From NCBI GenBank assembly GCA_033239525.1, contig BSYO01000022.1:15882923-15946922 (forward strand): a stretch of 64,000 bases of DNA, read 5' to 3'. Position 1 is the first letter of the stretch. Each line of letters begins with the position of its first letter. The notes beneath the pieces were generated by a model that did not search any database, was not told the origin of the DNA, and worked only from the letters and a program-made list of their open reading frames with translations. Made by a program: the position numbers and the translations under genes. The DNA is from Nepenthes gracilis. Lineage: Eukaryota > Streptophyta > Magnoliopsida > Caryophyllales > Nepenthaceae. Below, piece by piece: positions 45,838 to 56,769 of this stretch.

Positions 45838-47276
45838 CCGCTTGGATGGCGTAAATGCATTTCCCGGGAAAGCCCGGCGTTCTCACTCCTAATAAATGGT
45901 GGGTGTGGTGGGCCGATCCCTTGCAGGGGAGTGTTGTGTGATGCGGCCTTTACTGCAATGAATTGGTTGAAGTTCTGGATTGGGAAAGGCTCTCCTTGTC
46001 CATGGTTTTCTCCTTGGTTAATAGTATGTGAGGCATGCTATTTTTGTGATGCTTTTGCAAAGATCGTTGCCAATTGGTATTTTCGGTATACCTTTTTCCT
46101 GTTTTTGCTGGCCCGAGGCATCAATAGTTGCCTGCCCGACGGTTTGGCCGAGGTTTGCATCCGACCTTGCTTTGGTATGGAGTGCACTCCGGATGAGTGG
46201 TGCTGCTGCTGTTGAGTTGCATCTCCTGTGGTCAATGGGTCCCTGATGGAAGAGTTACGCTGCAGGCCGGCCTTTGCCGATCTCGCTGCCCTGCAGGTAG
46301 TCCTTCGTGACTAAGAGGCAAAGTTGCTTTGGTTTTGCGCTAGATGGTCTTTCTTTGGCCTAGTCCGGAGCTTTTCTTCGCTGCCTTTCGTGCTTTGTCT
46401 GCTGCTGCCATGCCACCTTAGTTGCTAAGTTGTGGCTGCTTGGCTTGCTTTAGGAAAAGTTGAACCAAGGCCTTGCTTTGGGATTGAGGGACTTTGGATT
46501 AATCTACTGTCTCGAGATCTTTTCTGTTTTTTGTCTGTGATTATGCTGAGTGGTGCTGTCCTTTGCTCCGTGATAGGATGTCGTTGCTGACTGCAGTATG
46601 AATTTGCCCCGCTGCCGGCAATGTTTGATGAAGGCTGCTTCTGGTGGTGTTGGGGGCGGCCTTTCCGGTCTCTCATGTGTGCAATGCCGGTTTGCTTTGG
46701 TTATTTGCCGAAATGGGAGCTTTCTTTGACGTGGTAGGCGTATTTGGGTTCTGCACTCTATTATCCCGGTCTTGGTTTTGAAGCGGTCACCTTTGTTGAA
46801 TTTGGCGGATTGAATTTATTTTGAGGCCGTGTACAATTGCCTGATTCAATCCTTTGTACAAGGCGGTTTACAGTGGTCATTTGCCGGATTGAAATATGAT
46901 CCTGTCTCTGCTCCCTTTGTTCCGGCTTGGAATGTTGATGCTTCGATGACGTGGATTCAACATTGGCTTAACTTTCAGCCGGTTTGGCTGACGTGGGCCA
47001 TGTGCTTCTCTGGTTGCGGTTGGGATATGGCAAATCGGTTCTTTATTGCCTAAATTGGCATGTGTTTTTGTTTAGATGCTTTACTTTTCACTTGATTGTG
47101 TTGAAAGTTGGCCTCTTAGAGGTTGTTATGTACTTTTGAATGTACTAGATGCGCGGGGTATGCCCCAACAGTGTGTGTTTTATCCCCAAGTCAAAATACT
47201 TGGCGATAAAACATCATATTTGTAATTTTTTTTCCCATTAATCCAAAATACTTGCTTACCAAAAAAAAAAAAAAAA
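45838..47276 (+). other. Long 3' UTR of A6 with terminal hairpin
   Basis: About 1.44 kb without an ORF2 domain, rich in ttgctg/ggttt motifs. Near the end (47,155-47,225) it carries 'cggggtatgcccc' and an inverted repeat, gttttatccccaagt pairing with acttggcgataaaac, then cttgcttacc and poly-A. The frames of 62-94 codons here have no LINE similarity. Confidence 0.65.
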
Positions 47277-48215
47277 AGCTAATCAGTGTCTGATCATGTG
47301 TAACATTAGACAAATTTCATATTTTGTCGATTTTGTTGAACGTTGTCCTCCTGGAGGATTGTTTTTTGTGTGTTATCTCATGATGTACCAGCTGGTCGGG
47401 GTATGCCATAACATTTTTTGCTTTATTTCTAAGTCAAAATATATGGAAATAAAGCATAGTTTGTGTAATTTTTTCTCCATTTAATCCAAAATACTTACTT
47501 ACCAAAAAAAAAAGCATCACCCAATCATTGGCGAGAGTAGAAAGGGGCAATTCCGCGGAAAAATAATAGCCCAACAAGTCATGACCAAGCAAAAAGCCAT
47601 TGAAGAAAACTCCCGACCATTACAAAGCGTGACATCTCCATCCCATTCCAAGATCCGAGACAAAGAGGGAGACATCCTGAGCATTCCAATGCTGGCCATA
47701 GCAATAGAACCCATGACCACCTCAACTACACAGCAAGTCCTTCCAGCCATACTACTGGAAAGAAAATTCGGTACATTTCAGCTTCAGAAGGCCATAGGAG
47801 GCAGCTTCAGAACATTGTAGCGAACCTTAATTCAGTGCAATCAATATTTTTTTTTGGTAAGTAAGATGAGATTAAATTAAATAAAATTTACAGAACGATG
47901 TTCAACCTCCAAGTGTTTTGCCAACTTAGAGGTAGAACAACATGCTAGGGTATACCTCGAGCACTACCATAGACCAAGTCATGAAAACGTACAAAAAAAT
48001 AGATTTGCAATTCTCATCAAGGTTACGAAAAACTAAACCGTCACAGATCTCTTTTGCTGAAGGAATTCATCTTATCAATCAGAAATATGCATCCATGAAG
48101 AAAAGGGAACATGAGACATTTAGCAAATCACGTGTTCATCATCCATCAGTGTGTATATTGGATAGGCAAGGTTCATTTATGCATCAATGAGCTTCAAAAA
48201 TACCAATGTCTTCAT

Positions 48216-49250
48216 TTGTCATCTCTTAGAACTCATGGGAATGCCTGCTCAAGGAAGCATCATTAGCCATCGGCTGGATTGGTCCACTCCCATGGAAACG
48301 TGTCCTGCAAGAAAGAAAAAGAATTTTTTTTTTTTTGGAAAGAAGACTATGATAAAACAGTAAGGTCTTAAGATCAGAAAATTACAGCTGGAGGTCAAGA
48401 CCATAAAGGAATTGAACAAGGGGAAATAACAAAGTGAGAAAAGCCAATCCCGAAAGCTAGGTTTTTTTTTATTATTTTATTATTTTATTATTTTTTATTT
48501 TTTTAATTAAATGCAATAAAGAAAAAATACAAAAGGCACTCCGTCTTCAAAGTGCCACTCCGAACTCAACAAGGCACTCCGGTTTTGAAAATTCACTCCG
48601 GCCTCAAAAGTCACTCCACCATTAAAATGCCACTCTGACCTCAATGCACACTATCAGCTCCGGCTTCAAAATTCCACTCTGTCCTCTTGCTTCAAAAAGC
48701 CACTCCGGCCTCGAAAGCACGCAAAACACTCTGCCTTTTAGAGTGCAAAGGCACACCGGCTTCAAAGTAAACCATTCCAAACTCAACAAACGTAGTCCAC
48801 TCCGTCCATTAAGTGAGCAAAAAAACACTCATTTGTCGTCTCTTAGAACCCATGGGAACGCCTGCTCAAGGTAGCATCATTAACCATCGGCTGGATTGGT
48901 CCACTCCCATAAAAACGTGTCCTGCAAGAAAGAAAAAGAATTTTTTTTTTGGAAAGAAGACCTAGCCAATCCCGAAAGCTAGGGTTTTTTTTTTTTTTTT
49001 TGCAATAAAGAAAAAGAACAAAAGGTACTCCGTCATCAAAGTGCCACTCCGAACTCAACAAGGCACTCCGGTTTTGAAAATCCACTCCGCCATTAAAATG
49101 CCACTCCGGCCTCGAAAACACGCAATTCACTCCGCCTTTTAGAGTGCAGAGGCACTCCGGCTTCAAAGAAAACCATTTCGGCCTCAACACACGTAGTCCA
49201 CTTCGTCCATTAAGTGAGTAAAAAAGCACTCCGGCTTCATAGTGCCACTC
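48216..49250 (-). repeat. Tandem duplication with ACTCCGG arrays inside A7
   Basis: The stretch beginning catttgtcatctcttagaa at 48,216 recurs at 48,831 (offset about 615). Both copies run through ggctggattggtccactccc, a T-run with ggaaagaaga, and an array starting actccgtcttcaaagtgcc. The second copy is shorter by internal deletion. Confidence 0.8.
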
Positions 49251-49518
49251 CGCCTTCTCAAGTATACGATGCGAACCTCGGGCAATGGGACAAACTCAGC
49301 CAGGATTCATCCCAGCACGCACATACCAAATCTAAGGGATTGGAACACGGGAAACTAGCAACTTGGGAACAGACAATAACGAGCAGGAATTTTTTTCCTT
49401 TTTTTCTCTTTTTTTTCCTTTTTCTCTCTTTTTTTTTATTTATAGACTCCAGCGCATCAAATACATTCTCGGGGTGCTTTTGTCATTTTCCAAGGTTGTC
49501 TTCAACTTGTCTCGAGCT

Positions 49519-49532
49519 TTTTTTTGGTAAGT
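49519..49532 (-). mobile_element. LINE micro-insertion M1 (14 bp)
   Basis: tttttttggtaagt is flanked by aacttgtctcgagct (49,504-49,518) and aacttgtcttgagct (49,533-49,547), 14 of 15 equal. The inserted bases are just the LINE 3' terminus plus the start of poly-A. It lies downstream of the zf-RVT segment. Confidence 0.75.
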
Positions 49533-49557
49533 AACTTGTCTTGAGCTGCATTGATAA

Positions 49558-49814
49558 TCATCGAAAAAATCTGGGGAATATCTTATGGGGCAGATTTTTG
49601 AAAAATCTGCTTGTTACGTTCCTTCCAGATGAAGTAAACTGTGGCTGCAAGAGTAATCCTTTTCGACCGAGCCATAAAATTCTTTCCTCTCCATTTCTGG
49701 GCCGCCCAATCAATATTTTGTTTCCAATCAGGGTAGGGACACTGAATGCTCGCTTTTTGTCGTATCCGGGCCCAAAGATCTTTAGAAAATGAACATGAAA
49801 AGAAAAGATATTCG
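49558..49814 (-). pseudogene. LINE ORF2 C-terminal zf-RVT segment
   Basis: Minus-strand reading EYLFFSCSFSKDLWARIRQK, then a W-rich interval and ATVYFIWKERNKQIFQ. This is the signature of the zinc-binding region (zf-RVT) after plant LINE reverse transcriptases (HLFF.C..S..LW...I, then YFIWKERN.R.F). The Cys of FSC is present; the preceding ligand region lies outside the inserted copy. It is open for about 85 codons. The upstream RT domain is absent because A7 is 5'-truncated at 49,814. Confidence 0.8.
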
Positions 49815-50873
49815 AATTCAGTGCAATCAACAGCCTTCAACACCTCCAGCGACCGCATTATCATTGCAACAAAGATAGGCAGATGAAGGCACTCGGCCGT
49901 GAACCACTTCCCCGAGCCGAGCAATCATGCCAACAGCAGGTGATCAAACCAAGTAAGACTTGCAACCAACATGCCAACAGATCTCTTTCAACCAAACAAG
50001 TCCTCGGCCATCTCGTCAGCACCACAGCCATATATCCCCAAGCCAGATCTACACTGGTACCCCCACATCGTCCAACTGGAAGGAAACACAGGCTGAGCAA
50101 CTTCAGAGCCAGCATATCAGGACCCTTCTGTTTGAAATAGTAGCGAATGCCATCACTAGAGTGTCAAAAGTGGCACCAACAGCAGCAATCATCGCCTCCA
50201 CCGACCGCACTAATAGGGACATATTTTGTCCAACAGATGCAGTAGCATAGACAGATGAGGGCACCTTAAACAGCAGCTCAGAGAACAGCAGAAACGAAAA
50301 GTTCCACTACTTGAACCAGAGGAAGCAACATGGCAGATATAGTCCATTAACAACCACCATATCATTCACACTATCTGATAGGAAATGGCAAAGGCCAATC
50401 CTAGCCCACCGCATCAGAAGGATTTCCAGCGTCCAAACCAGGCCACTCCTAGCTCTTTGGCAGTCCAGCCTATAATTCCCAGTCCAGAGCAAAACGGGCT
50501 CCCCCCAACCCATCCAACAGGAAGGAACTCACAGGTAGAGAGGCTTCAGAACCCGGGCACAAGACGTTTGTCAGTGACAGATCGAGCGAGCAGCACAATA
50601 GCATTAGCTTCGGACAGCTGCTCCCGAAATCAAAGAACGCAGCATAAACTTTTTTTTGGTAAGTAATTGTATTAAAAATAAAAATTTTACAGATCTATGC
50701 CCTAACTCCAAGTGTTTTGCCAACTTGAAATTTGAGCACAAGAAAGAGGGGAATACCCCCAAAACTTAAAAAAACAAGCGGGATCAAAAATCACAGACCT
50801 AGACTAGACAGGTTAAGAACATACAACCTAACTTAATTCCAAACAACAAGGCCATCGGGCTTGAGTAACACTT

Positions 50874-53837
50874 TCTTTTTTTTTTTTTTGGTAAGTAAGT
50901 TTAATGAATTAAATGGAAACAAAAATTACAAAAACGATGTTCTAACTCTAAGTGTTTTGCCAACTTAGACTTAGAACAACGAGTTATGTCATACCCCGAG
51001 CATCAACATGAACAAGATCATGAAATGAGTTACGGAAAACCTCACCAAGGTGAGATTACCAATATAGACCATACAAATTTAATAAACTAAAATACAAAAA
51101 ACTTAAATGCCACGTAAGTAGCATCAAAATGGGAAACTCCAACCACATCTACATATTTGTTCCGGGTAGCACATGAGAACCAGCTACCCGCTCCAAATAT
51201 GCCACCGATTGGTCAATGTGAACAAGATGATCGCCCATTCTCTCATCCACCATCATCGCCAACCTCAACAAAGAACTCCGCCGATCCCATAACAGCAGAA
51301 GCATTGTATCCAAGGCATCGGCCAACATCACAAAGCAGACAACATATCCCATCACCTGCTGCATCTAACGCAGCAACATATTAGCAGAGAGCACATAATG
51401 GGTTCAAGAATAACATAATGGAAGCAGATTGAACTCAGCGGCGGCTAAAGCCAACCACCTTCAATACTTAGGAGCGGAGATAGCAGCTCCACTAAAAAAA
51501 GATCTTTGTCAATGGAACAATCAATCTTCACATTAACAACGGCGACAAAGTGACAGCCACATCACCACAAAGCCATGACTCCATCACCACAACACAAGCC
51601 CACTGCAGCCATACGGCAATTTCAATCGAGAGAAAGGGCAATCACCTTCAACAGCTGGCACAGCGGTCAGCTGCAAACACAGGAACCAGAAATAACAGCA
51701 GATAGAAAGCCAGCCAAAACCAACCCAACAGCCAACCATATCAGCAATACTGCCCATCTCCATAGCAGCATAAGCATTTAATCCAAGGCTTCAACCAACA
51801 AACCAGCAAACAACATATCCACAAACCTGCTGCATCAAGGTAGAGTTTGCAACTCCACAGAGAAACCTTTATCAAAGGAACAAACAAGCTTCACATTAAC
51901 ATCAGCAAAAAGATGGACTGGCCATTGTATTGACAGCCACATCACCACTTCAAAGCAGCTACATCACCATAACACAAGCCCACAACAACCATACGACAAT
52001 CTCAAATAGAGAAGGGAGTAACAACCAACCAGCCACAAAAAGGAAAGCTAACCCACAGAGCTGTAATTATTAGATGCCAAAAAAAAAAAAAAACAGCAGA
52101 AACCAACAGCACAACCCCTAGGATCTAGGGGATGCCTTGGATTTTTTGGATTTGTTCTTTCTACGAGATCGAGATGGCTTCCAAGAGTCACACTCCAAAG
52201 CCAACGCCTCATCAACGTTTAGGAATTTCTCTTTAGAATAGTCTACAGCCCGGCCCATACAGATTTCAGATGCAAGGGTAGCTTCACCATTCTTTGATGA
52301 TTCCAAACCATATTTTTTAATAATTTGGGATATTAAACTGGGAGTTGGAACATTGTCAGAATCAGATTCAATATCCAAATCATTTAGTTGCACATCAAGA
52401 TGGCCATCCAAGCAACCTGGAGCAACCGAGGGGTGCAATTGATGCCCAAGGCCATCAGAAGAAACCTGGGGACAGGGACCATGGACAGGGGCCGAGAGCA
52501 ATGCACCAGGGGAGCAGGCAATAGGGTCCAGGGGAGCCTGGGACGCCAGATCAGGACCGGGGGTAACTGGGTTCGGGAGAGCCAGCAGACCAGGGAGGGC
52601 ATGAGAGTCCGTCACAACCCCAATAGGGGGACAGCTCACGCAACAACCACTAGGGTCAACAGCATCCTTCAGGGCCGCATTAGGATGCGGGGAGGAAACC
52701 GGATGATTCAAGGCAAAACCATCCACTGAATTGGGAATACATTCATCGGTCGTGTGCCCAGGGCATGGCGAGGGAACCATTTGGACTTTTTCCACATGAA
52801 CAGAAATGGGGGATTTGGAGCGGGAGTTACCTGTTGGAGGTTTCATATCCTTGGAATGGCATTGAGCTTCGTCATGCCCCAACAAACGGCAGCGACTACA
52901 CCTAATTGGCCTCCAGCTATACTCCACTTTCACCACGATGGGAGCCGAATCATGGCAAGATTTGATGGTGATACTTGTGGGAAAGGGGCCATCGACGCCC
53001 ACTTCAACACATATTTTGGCGAATGAGACGTTCTCTATACGGGGCAGTCCGGGGGTCTAGCCTGAAGAGGAATACCAACAGCACTAGCCACCTAGCTGAA
53101 GCCGGCATGGGTCCAATACTCAATTGGAAAGTTGAGGAGTTTGATCCAAATGGGGAAGCGTTTAAGTTCATCCTTGTTCAATATCATGCCCGGAGTCCAC
53201 CGTTTAAGGAAGATAGCCTTCCCCGCCAAGAGCCAGGGACCGGCTTGAATACATTTATCCATCATCTCCAGCGATGAGAAGCGGAAGAAGAAAAAACCAA
53301 ATTCGTTGCCGGCGGTGTGTGTGAGACCGAATCGGGCCCAAATCTTTTTTGCTATGGCTTTGACCGCCAGATAGTGAGGCGGGGAGTCAAGGAAGTGGCC
53401 TACTAGAGTAAAGCCCCAAAAAGTTTGGCCTTCGTTGATGACCTCTGGCGGAGGAGAGATGATGGACGCGTCAGCCCCATCGGCCAAAGGAGAGAAGACT
53501 TTCAGCTCATTTCGAGCCTCAATACTATCCTTGCGAACGATATCAGCCCATTGGGTGGAGCTTTGCGCAGGACCTTCAGGGGTGAAGTTGAAATCCTTAG
53601 GTTTCGAAGCGGCCAGAATCTGGTCTTCCGGAATGGGAGAGAGAGGATCCGCAGGTACCGAAGCATTTGGAGAGGAAGGAACAGAGGGGGCAGGGGAAAC
53701 GGAGCCCGGGAGAGGACCCGAGGAGGGCTCGAGGTGGCCGGCCATGGCCGACGGAGACTAGAAATCAAATTCGCAGGCGGGACGAATTTGAAATTTTAGA
53801 GAGAGAAGAGAGCGTCTCTCTCTAGACGAGATCAATT
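50874..53837 (-). mobile_element. ORF1-only LINE A9 (2.96 kb)
   Basis: The TSD gggcttgagtaacac is at 50,859-50,873 and 53,838-53,852, perfect over 15 bp. Its 3' end (T-run, ggtaagtaag) lies at 50,876-50,900. Reading minus, it has a leader of about 90 bp, an ORF1 of about 540 codons, about 1.2 kb of 3' UTR and a poly-A tail. No endonuclease or RT lies between ORF1 and the UTR. Because the 5' leader and ORF1 start are present, this is not 5' truncation but a copy lacking ORF2. Its ORF1 is the least damaged in the window. Confidence 0.85.
52118..53745 (-). pseudogene. LINE ORF1 of A9, near-intact (DUF4283 plus CCHC knuckle)
   Basis: ATG 53,745 (MAGHLEPSSGPLPGSVSPAP) sits in GGCCATGGCCGG, as in A6. 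Residues 1-110 are proline/serine-rich with a QWADIV motif; the DUF4283 domain follows (VGHFLDSPPHYLAVKAIAKK, WARFGL, FFFFRFSS, KAIFLKRW, RFPIWIKLLNFPIEYW). At 53,092 the expected Trp codon is TAG, and two single-base insertions shift frame just after it. The frame resumes with GVDGPFPTSITIK...VKVEYSWRPI and a knuckle RCSRCRLLGHDEAQC (C-x2-C-x4-H-x4-C). An acidic linker and a basic tail (SRSRRKNKSKKSKASPRS) end at 52,118. The product would be an RNA-binding particle protein. Confidence 0.85.
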
Positions 53838-54009
53838 GGGCTTGAGTAACACGCACCAACAGGAGCAATGCAACGCCATCATCAACCCCGACCAGCTTGC
53901 AATCCCAACCACGACAGGAGTGATCAGCATCTTCAGGTATCAAACCATCACAGGAACCACAGTCGAGCCATATCTTGCAGCCAAACCACTCCATCCTAGG
54001 AGACAAGAA

Positions 54010-54350
54010 GTCACTCCGGATATAGAACAAATGCACTCGAGAGGCACTAACAAATGCACTCCGTCTAAGAAGACAAAAGGCACTCCGGAAAAGGTCTCTC
54101 CAACCAAAATCACTCTGTCCAAAGTGAGAAGAAGCACTCCGACTAAGGAGACAAAGGCACTCCGAAAAAAGTCACTCCATCAAAAGTCATTTCGTCCAAA
54201 GTGAGAAGAAGAAGCACTCTTACTTACCAAAAAAAAAAAAGAGAAGAAGCACTCCGTCTAAGGATACAAAGACACTCCGGATAAGAGACATCAGCACTTC
54301 GGAAGCTCGAACAAGGTACTCCGTCCCAAGAGAGAAAGGCACTCCACCAC
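54010..54350 (+). repeat. ACTCCGG-rich array inside A8
   Basis: Roughly 25-30-bp units of gcactccg(t/g)ctaaggagacaaag type, more regular than the other arrays. M4 is inserted within it. Confidence 0.8.
54220..54241 (+). mobile_element. LINE micro-insertion M4 (about 22 bp, plus strand)
   Basis: ttacttacc followed by A12 is flanked by agaagaagcactc (54,207-54,219 and 54,242-54,254). Because the host is an array of similar units, the duplication could partly be array repeat, but the inserted bases are exactly the LINE 3' terminus and tail. Confidence 0.65.
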
Positions 54351-54473
54351 CACATGAAATGATGATGATTTTTTTTTCTTTTTTTTGAAATAATAATTTT
54401 AATTTGAATTTTTTTTCCCACAAGAGAGAATGAACGCAGCATAAACCAAACAGCACCAAAGCCGTAGCTCCTT

Positions 54474-54742
54474 GAAGCCGGAGTGTACCCAGTGGCTTGA
54501 CGTTGCTGTTGTGATGATCATTTCAATGGCAGCGTGTTTCTTCATTCACTTGGGCCGATCGGTTTTTCTTTCTTACAATGAACGAATTTTATTGTAATCT
54601 TATTTTTAATGACCGTTGTCATTGGTTTGGGGGCTCCCCTGATGCTATGTCTCTTTCCCCAAGTCGGTAAAATACTTGGTTAAGAACATTGTTTTGTACA
54701 CTTATTTAAACTTTAATGCATTTAATTACTTACCAAAAAAAT
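54474..54742 (+). mobile_element. Short plus-strand LINE 3' end (269 bp)
   Basis: Flanked by aaagccgtagctcctt (54,458-54,473) and aaagccgtagcttcctt (54,743-54,759), ending in attacttacc and a short A run. It is the near-identical reverse complement of 36,840-37,100 (A3), including 'ggggagcccccaaaccaatg'. The two copies look young and closely related. Confidence 0.85.
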
Positions 54743-54856
54743 AAAGCCGTAGCTTCCTTAAGGAAACCAGAGACAGGGCTCTCGGCCTTAGCAGCCAGAG
54801 CATAGAACCCAGGCAAATCCGGAGGCGAGAAACCCTAATAAATTGATATTCAAAGC

Positions 54857-56335
54857 TTTTTTTTTTTTTTGGTAAGTAAGTGTGTATTTTGGATTTATGG
54901 GAGAAAATTTACAGAAAATCAATGTGATAACTCCAAGTTTTTGACTTGGAATTAGCACAAAAAAAACTAGGGCATACCCCGAGCTCCTGGTACAACAGAT
55001 GGAACCAACAAAACCTCTAAGAGGAACGATCTGACAGAGGAAAGAAAAAGATTACAATCATTTTACAAAAGCGAGAAATAAAATCGGTTTCACCCGGTTG
55101 ACGGGATCAACAAAGATGTCGAACACACGCAGCAACCTGCTGGAACACAATGTAGCCGCAACAAGAAACAAAACCCTTTGCCCACTTCAAAGAACTGCAG
55201 CACCTAAGGTTTCCGGCGGCCAAAAGCCCACCGCCCAACGCCATCAACAACCTTAAGATCAGCGGGAGGATCAGCAGTGGCACCCGCAAAACCGGGAAAG
55301 CACGGCCTTCTCAACCCCACTATAACAGCTCAAATTACACACATGAGCCTCCAACAGGAATAGCTCCAGTGCCATCAACCAGCGAGAAAAGATCAACCCG
55401 AATACCGCGAAGCAATTGCCCGATACTACAAGGCAAAGCAACCCAATGGTCGACCAACGTAATGTACCTGATAGAGATCACCACCAGATATTACGAGCAA
55501 AAGCGTAACTGGCCGACAGCCATAGTGGGTACTCCATTAGCACCCAACCACGATCCCAATTCACGAGATCGGCGTACTCAGGACGAGGGAAGGGAGGACA
55601 AAGAAGACAAACCGCCACACAGCCCTAACGCATCAACCAAGTCGAGCACCCAAAGCCAGCTCATGAGCATTTGCAAAATGTACATCCTATCAAGACACTA
55701 ATGACAAAATACGAAGTCAGTTCACACCGAGATCCTGTCATCACACCAACAAGATCAAAAAACGCCCCAAAGCCATGACAAAGAAATCGCAATCCCATTA
55801 GATCACCACAGATAACAATGCTGCATCCCGAGTGCCTAAATCGGGAAAACCTCAATTTCATGTTCATCAAAAACCGAGAGGCACCCATTTGCCAACCACA
55901 GCCAACCACGGAACCAGCACCAACGAAGACCAAAACCTTCCGAACACCAAAATGCCTCCCTCAATAACTAACACCCTGGCACCATCAAAAGGCACCAGCA
56001 AAAGACATTGCAACATCACAAGGCATGAACAGACACCCCCTTGACATTAAAAACTCCATCCAAAGACCCAACTACATGCTGCAACAGACCAAGACAACCT
56101 CTCCACAAAAACTAGATCGAAGTTAGAAACTTCAAAGCAGATCTTTCCACACTAGGCTCCACCAAAGTGACCGAGAAAGAAACAGAGCGGATGAACAGCA
56201 CACCATCAAAACCAGCCCATCCTCAAAGACAAGCCACCATGAAGATAATGACAGCAGCACCAAGGATTCCAACTTAAAGCTTCCAATTCATCAGCAGGCA
56301 AGATGAAGAAACACTAGCACCAGGACACGGCTAAC
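54857..56335 (-). mobile_element. LINE insertion A10 (about 1.5 kb)
   Basis: Poly-T and ggtaagtaagtgtgtattt mark the 3' end at 54,857; hairpin at about 54,925-54,960. It holds CCA/CAG-rich 3' UTR sequence without a recognisable domain; frames of 70-110 codons are unremarkable. The 5' boundary, estimated where H2 resumes (about 56,335), lacks a convincing TSD. Confidence 0.6.
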
Positions 56336-56450
56336 ATTCAAACGAACTCGAGAAGAGAGAAAAGAACTCGAGAAGAGTCTCAGAAAGTAGCAGAACTCCA
56401 ATCGGAAACAGCCTCATCAGATGGGGTCTTGGCTCCAACAGAGACCCCAA

Positions 56451-56669
56451 TCAGCTCCTGCCCGAAATAGCTTCACCAAGGCAACCGGCAATAGACTTCA
56501 TCCCAACCTGATTCAGCAAAAACAAAATTGGGAGATGGTCTGAGCTCACTGCCACAATCGAAGACTCAGAAGCAGAGGTCGATGCAGTCAGATCTGAGCA
56601 GCGGAGAGGTAGAGAGGTGGAGTAGGAACCCAGGAGGGAACCGGGCGGAGCAACCAGGAGACCAGCCAT
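56451..56669 (-). CDS. Short leader frame of the non-coding LINE subfamily (72 codons)
   Basis: Starts MAGLLVAPPGSLLGSYST in a GGCCATGG context like the ORF1 starts of A6 and A9, but ends after 72 codons at GEAISGRS. The related frame in A5 (43,383 downward) keeps AGLLVALPGS but has lost the ATG and diverges afterwards. No DUF4283 sequence follows. It may be an ORF1 start joined to non-coding sequence. Translation is unproven. Confidence 0.3.
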   Translation of the reverse strand: MAGLLVAPPGSLLGSYSTSLPLRCSDLTASTSASESSIVAVSSDHLPILFLLNQVGMKSIAGCLGEAISGRS

Positions 56670-56769
56670 GGCCGGCTCCGGCGCTGCCCGGCAGAGCAGG
56701 TCGAATCCTGTGGCGCCGCCTTCTTATAATATCAAATACACAATGCAAACCTCGGGCATGAATACAAAC

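Larger units (their letters stand above)
43813..47276 (+). mobile_element. ORF1-only LINE A6 (3.46 kb)
   Basis: A perfect 16-bp TSD agctaatcagtgtctg lies at 43,797-43,812 and 47,277-47,292, and the 3' end is cttgcttacc plus A17. It contains a short leader, a degenerate ORF1, about 1.4 kb of 3' UTR and a poly-A tail. There is no ORF2 at all. The 5' leader (about 70 bp before an ATG in GGCCATGGCCGG) parallels that of A9, so the copy appears to be full length at the 5' side. Confidence 0.8.
43401..47513 (+). mobile_element. Plus-strand LINE copy H3, split by A6
   Basis: 43,401-43,796 is CCGGAGT-rich (the same array motif on the opposite strand). 47,293-47,513 is a typical LINE 3' end with hairpin, atacttacttacc and A10. 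Together they form a short plus-strand 3' portion into which A6 inserted. No coding domain. The 5' boundary is uncertain. Confidence 0.55.
47845..49814 (-). mobile_element. LINE insertion A7 (1.97 kb) reaching into ORF2
   Basis: The TSD aattcagtgcaatcaa is at 47,829-47,844 and 49,815-49,830 (16 bp, perfect). Poly-T then ggtaagtaag marks the 3' end. From the 5' side it contains the zf-RVT end of ORF2, then 3' UTR with ACTCCGG arrays and a roughly 615-bp tandem duplication. This is the only copy showing that a relative with a reverse-transcriptase ORF2 existed. Confidence 0.85.
50650..54431 (-). mobile_element. LINE insertion A8 (about 0.8 kb net), host of A9
   Basis: The TSD gaacgcagcataaac is at 50,635-50,649 and 54,432-54,446, perfect over 15 bp. 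T8 then ggtaagtaattgtatt marks the 3' end. After removing A9 (50,874-53,837), about 220 bp of 3' end and about 580 bp with an ACTCCGG array remain. No coding domain. Confidence 0.85.
47514..56720 (-). mobile_element. Minus-strand LINE-derived copy H2, host of A7, A8, A10 and others
   Basis: Pieces at 47,514-47,828, 49,831-50,634, 54,447-54,856 and about 56,336-56,720 become contiguous if the TSD-bounded insertions are removed. The 5' end carries the short leader frame at 56,451-56,669. The stretch 54,760-54,850 (ggcgagaaaccctaataaa) matches 42,890-42,960 in A5, so H2 and A5 belong to the same non-coding subfamily. The 3' end next to 47,514 lacks the usual poly-T, so the left boundary is uncertain. 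Confidence 0.5.

Noticed and set aside
52388..52729. 113-codon plus-strand frame
   Set aside because: Antisense shadow of the ORF1 of A9.
56668..56769. The open frame start MAGSGAARQSRSN as the start of P2 ORF1
   Set aside because: These codons come from the antisense of the H2 leader (palindromic CCGGCCATGGC context); true ORF1 similarity starts at about 56,770.
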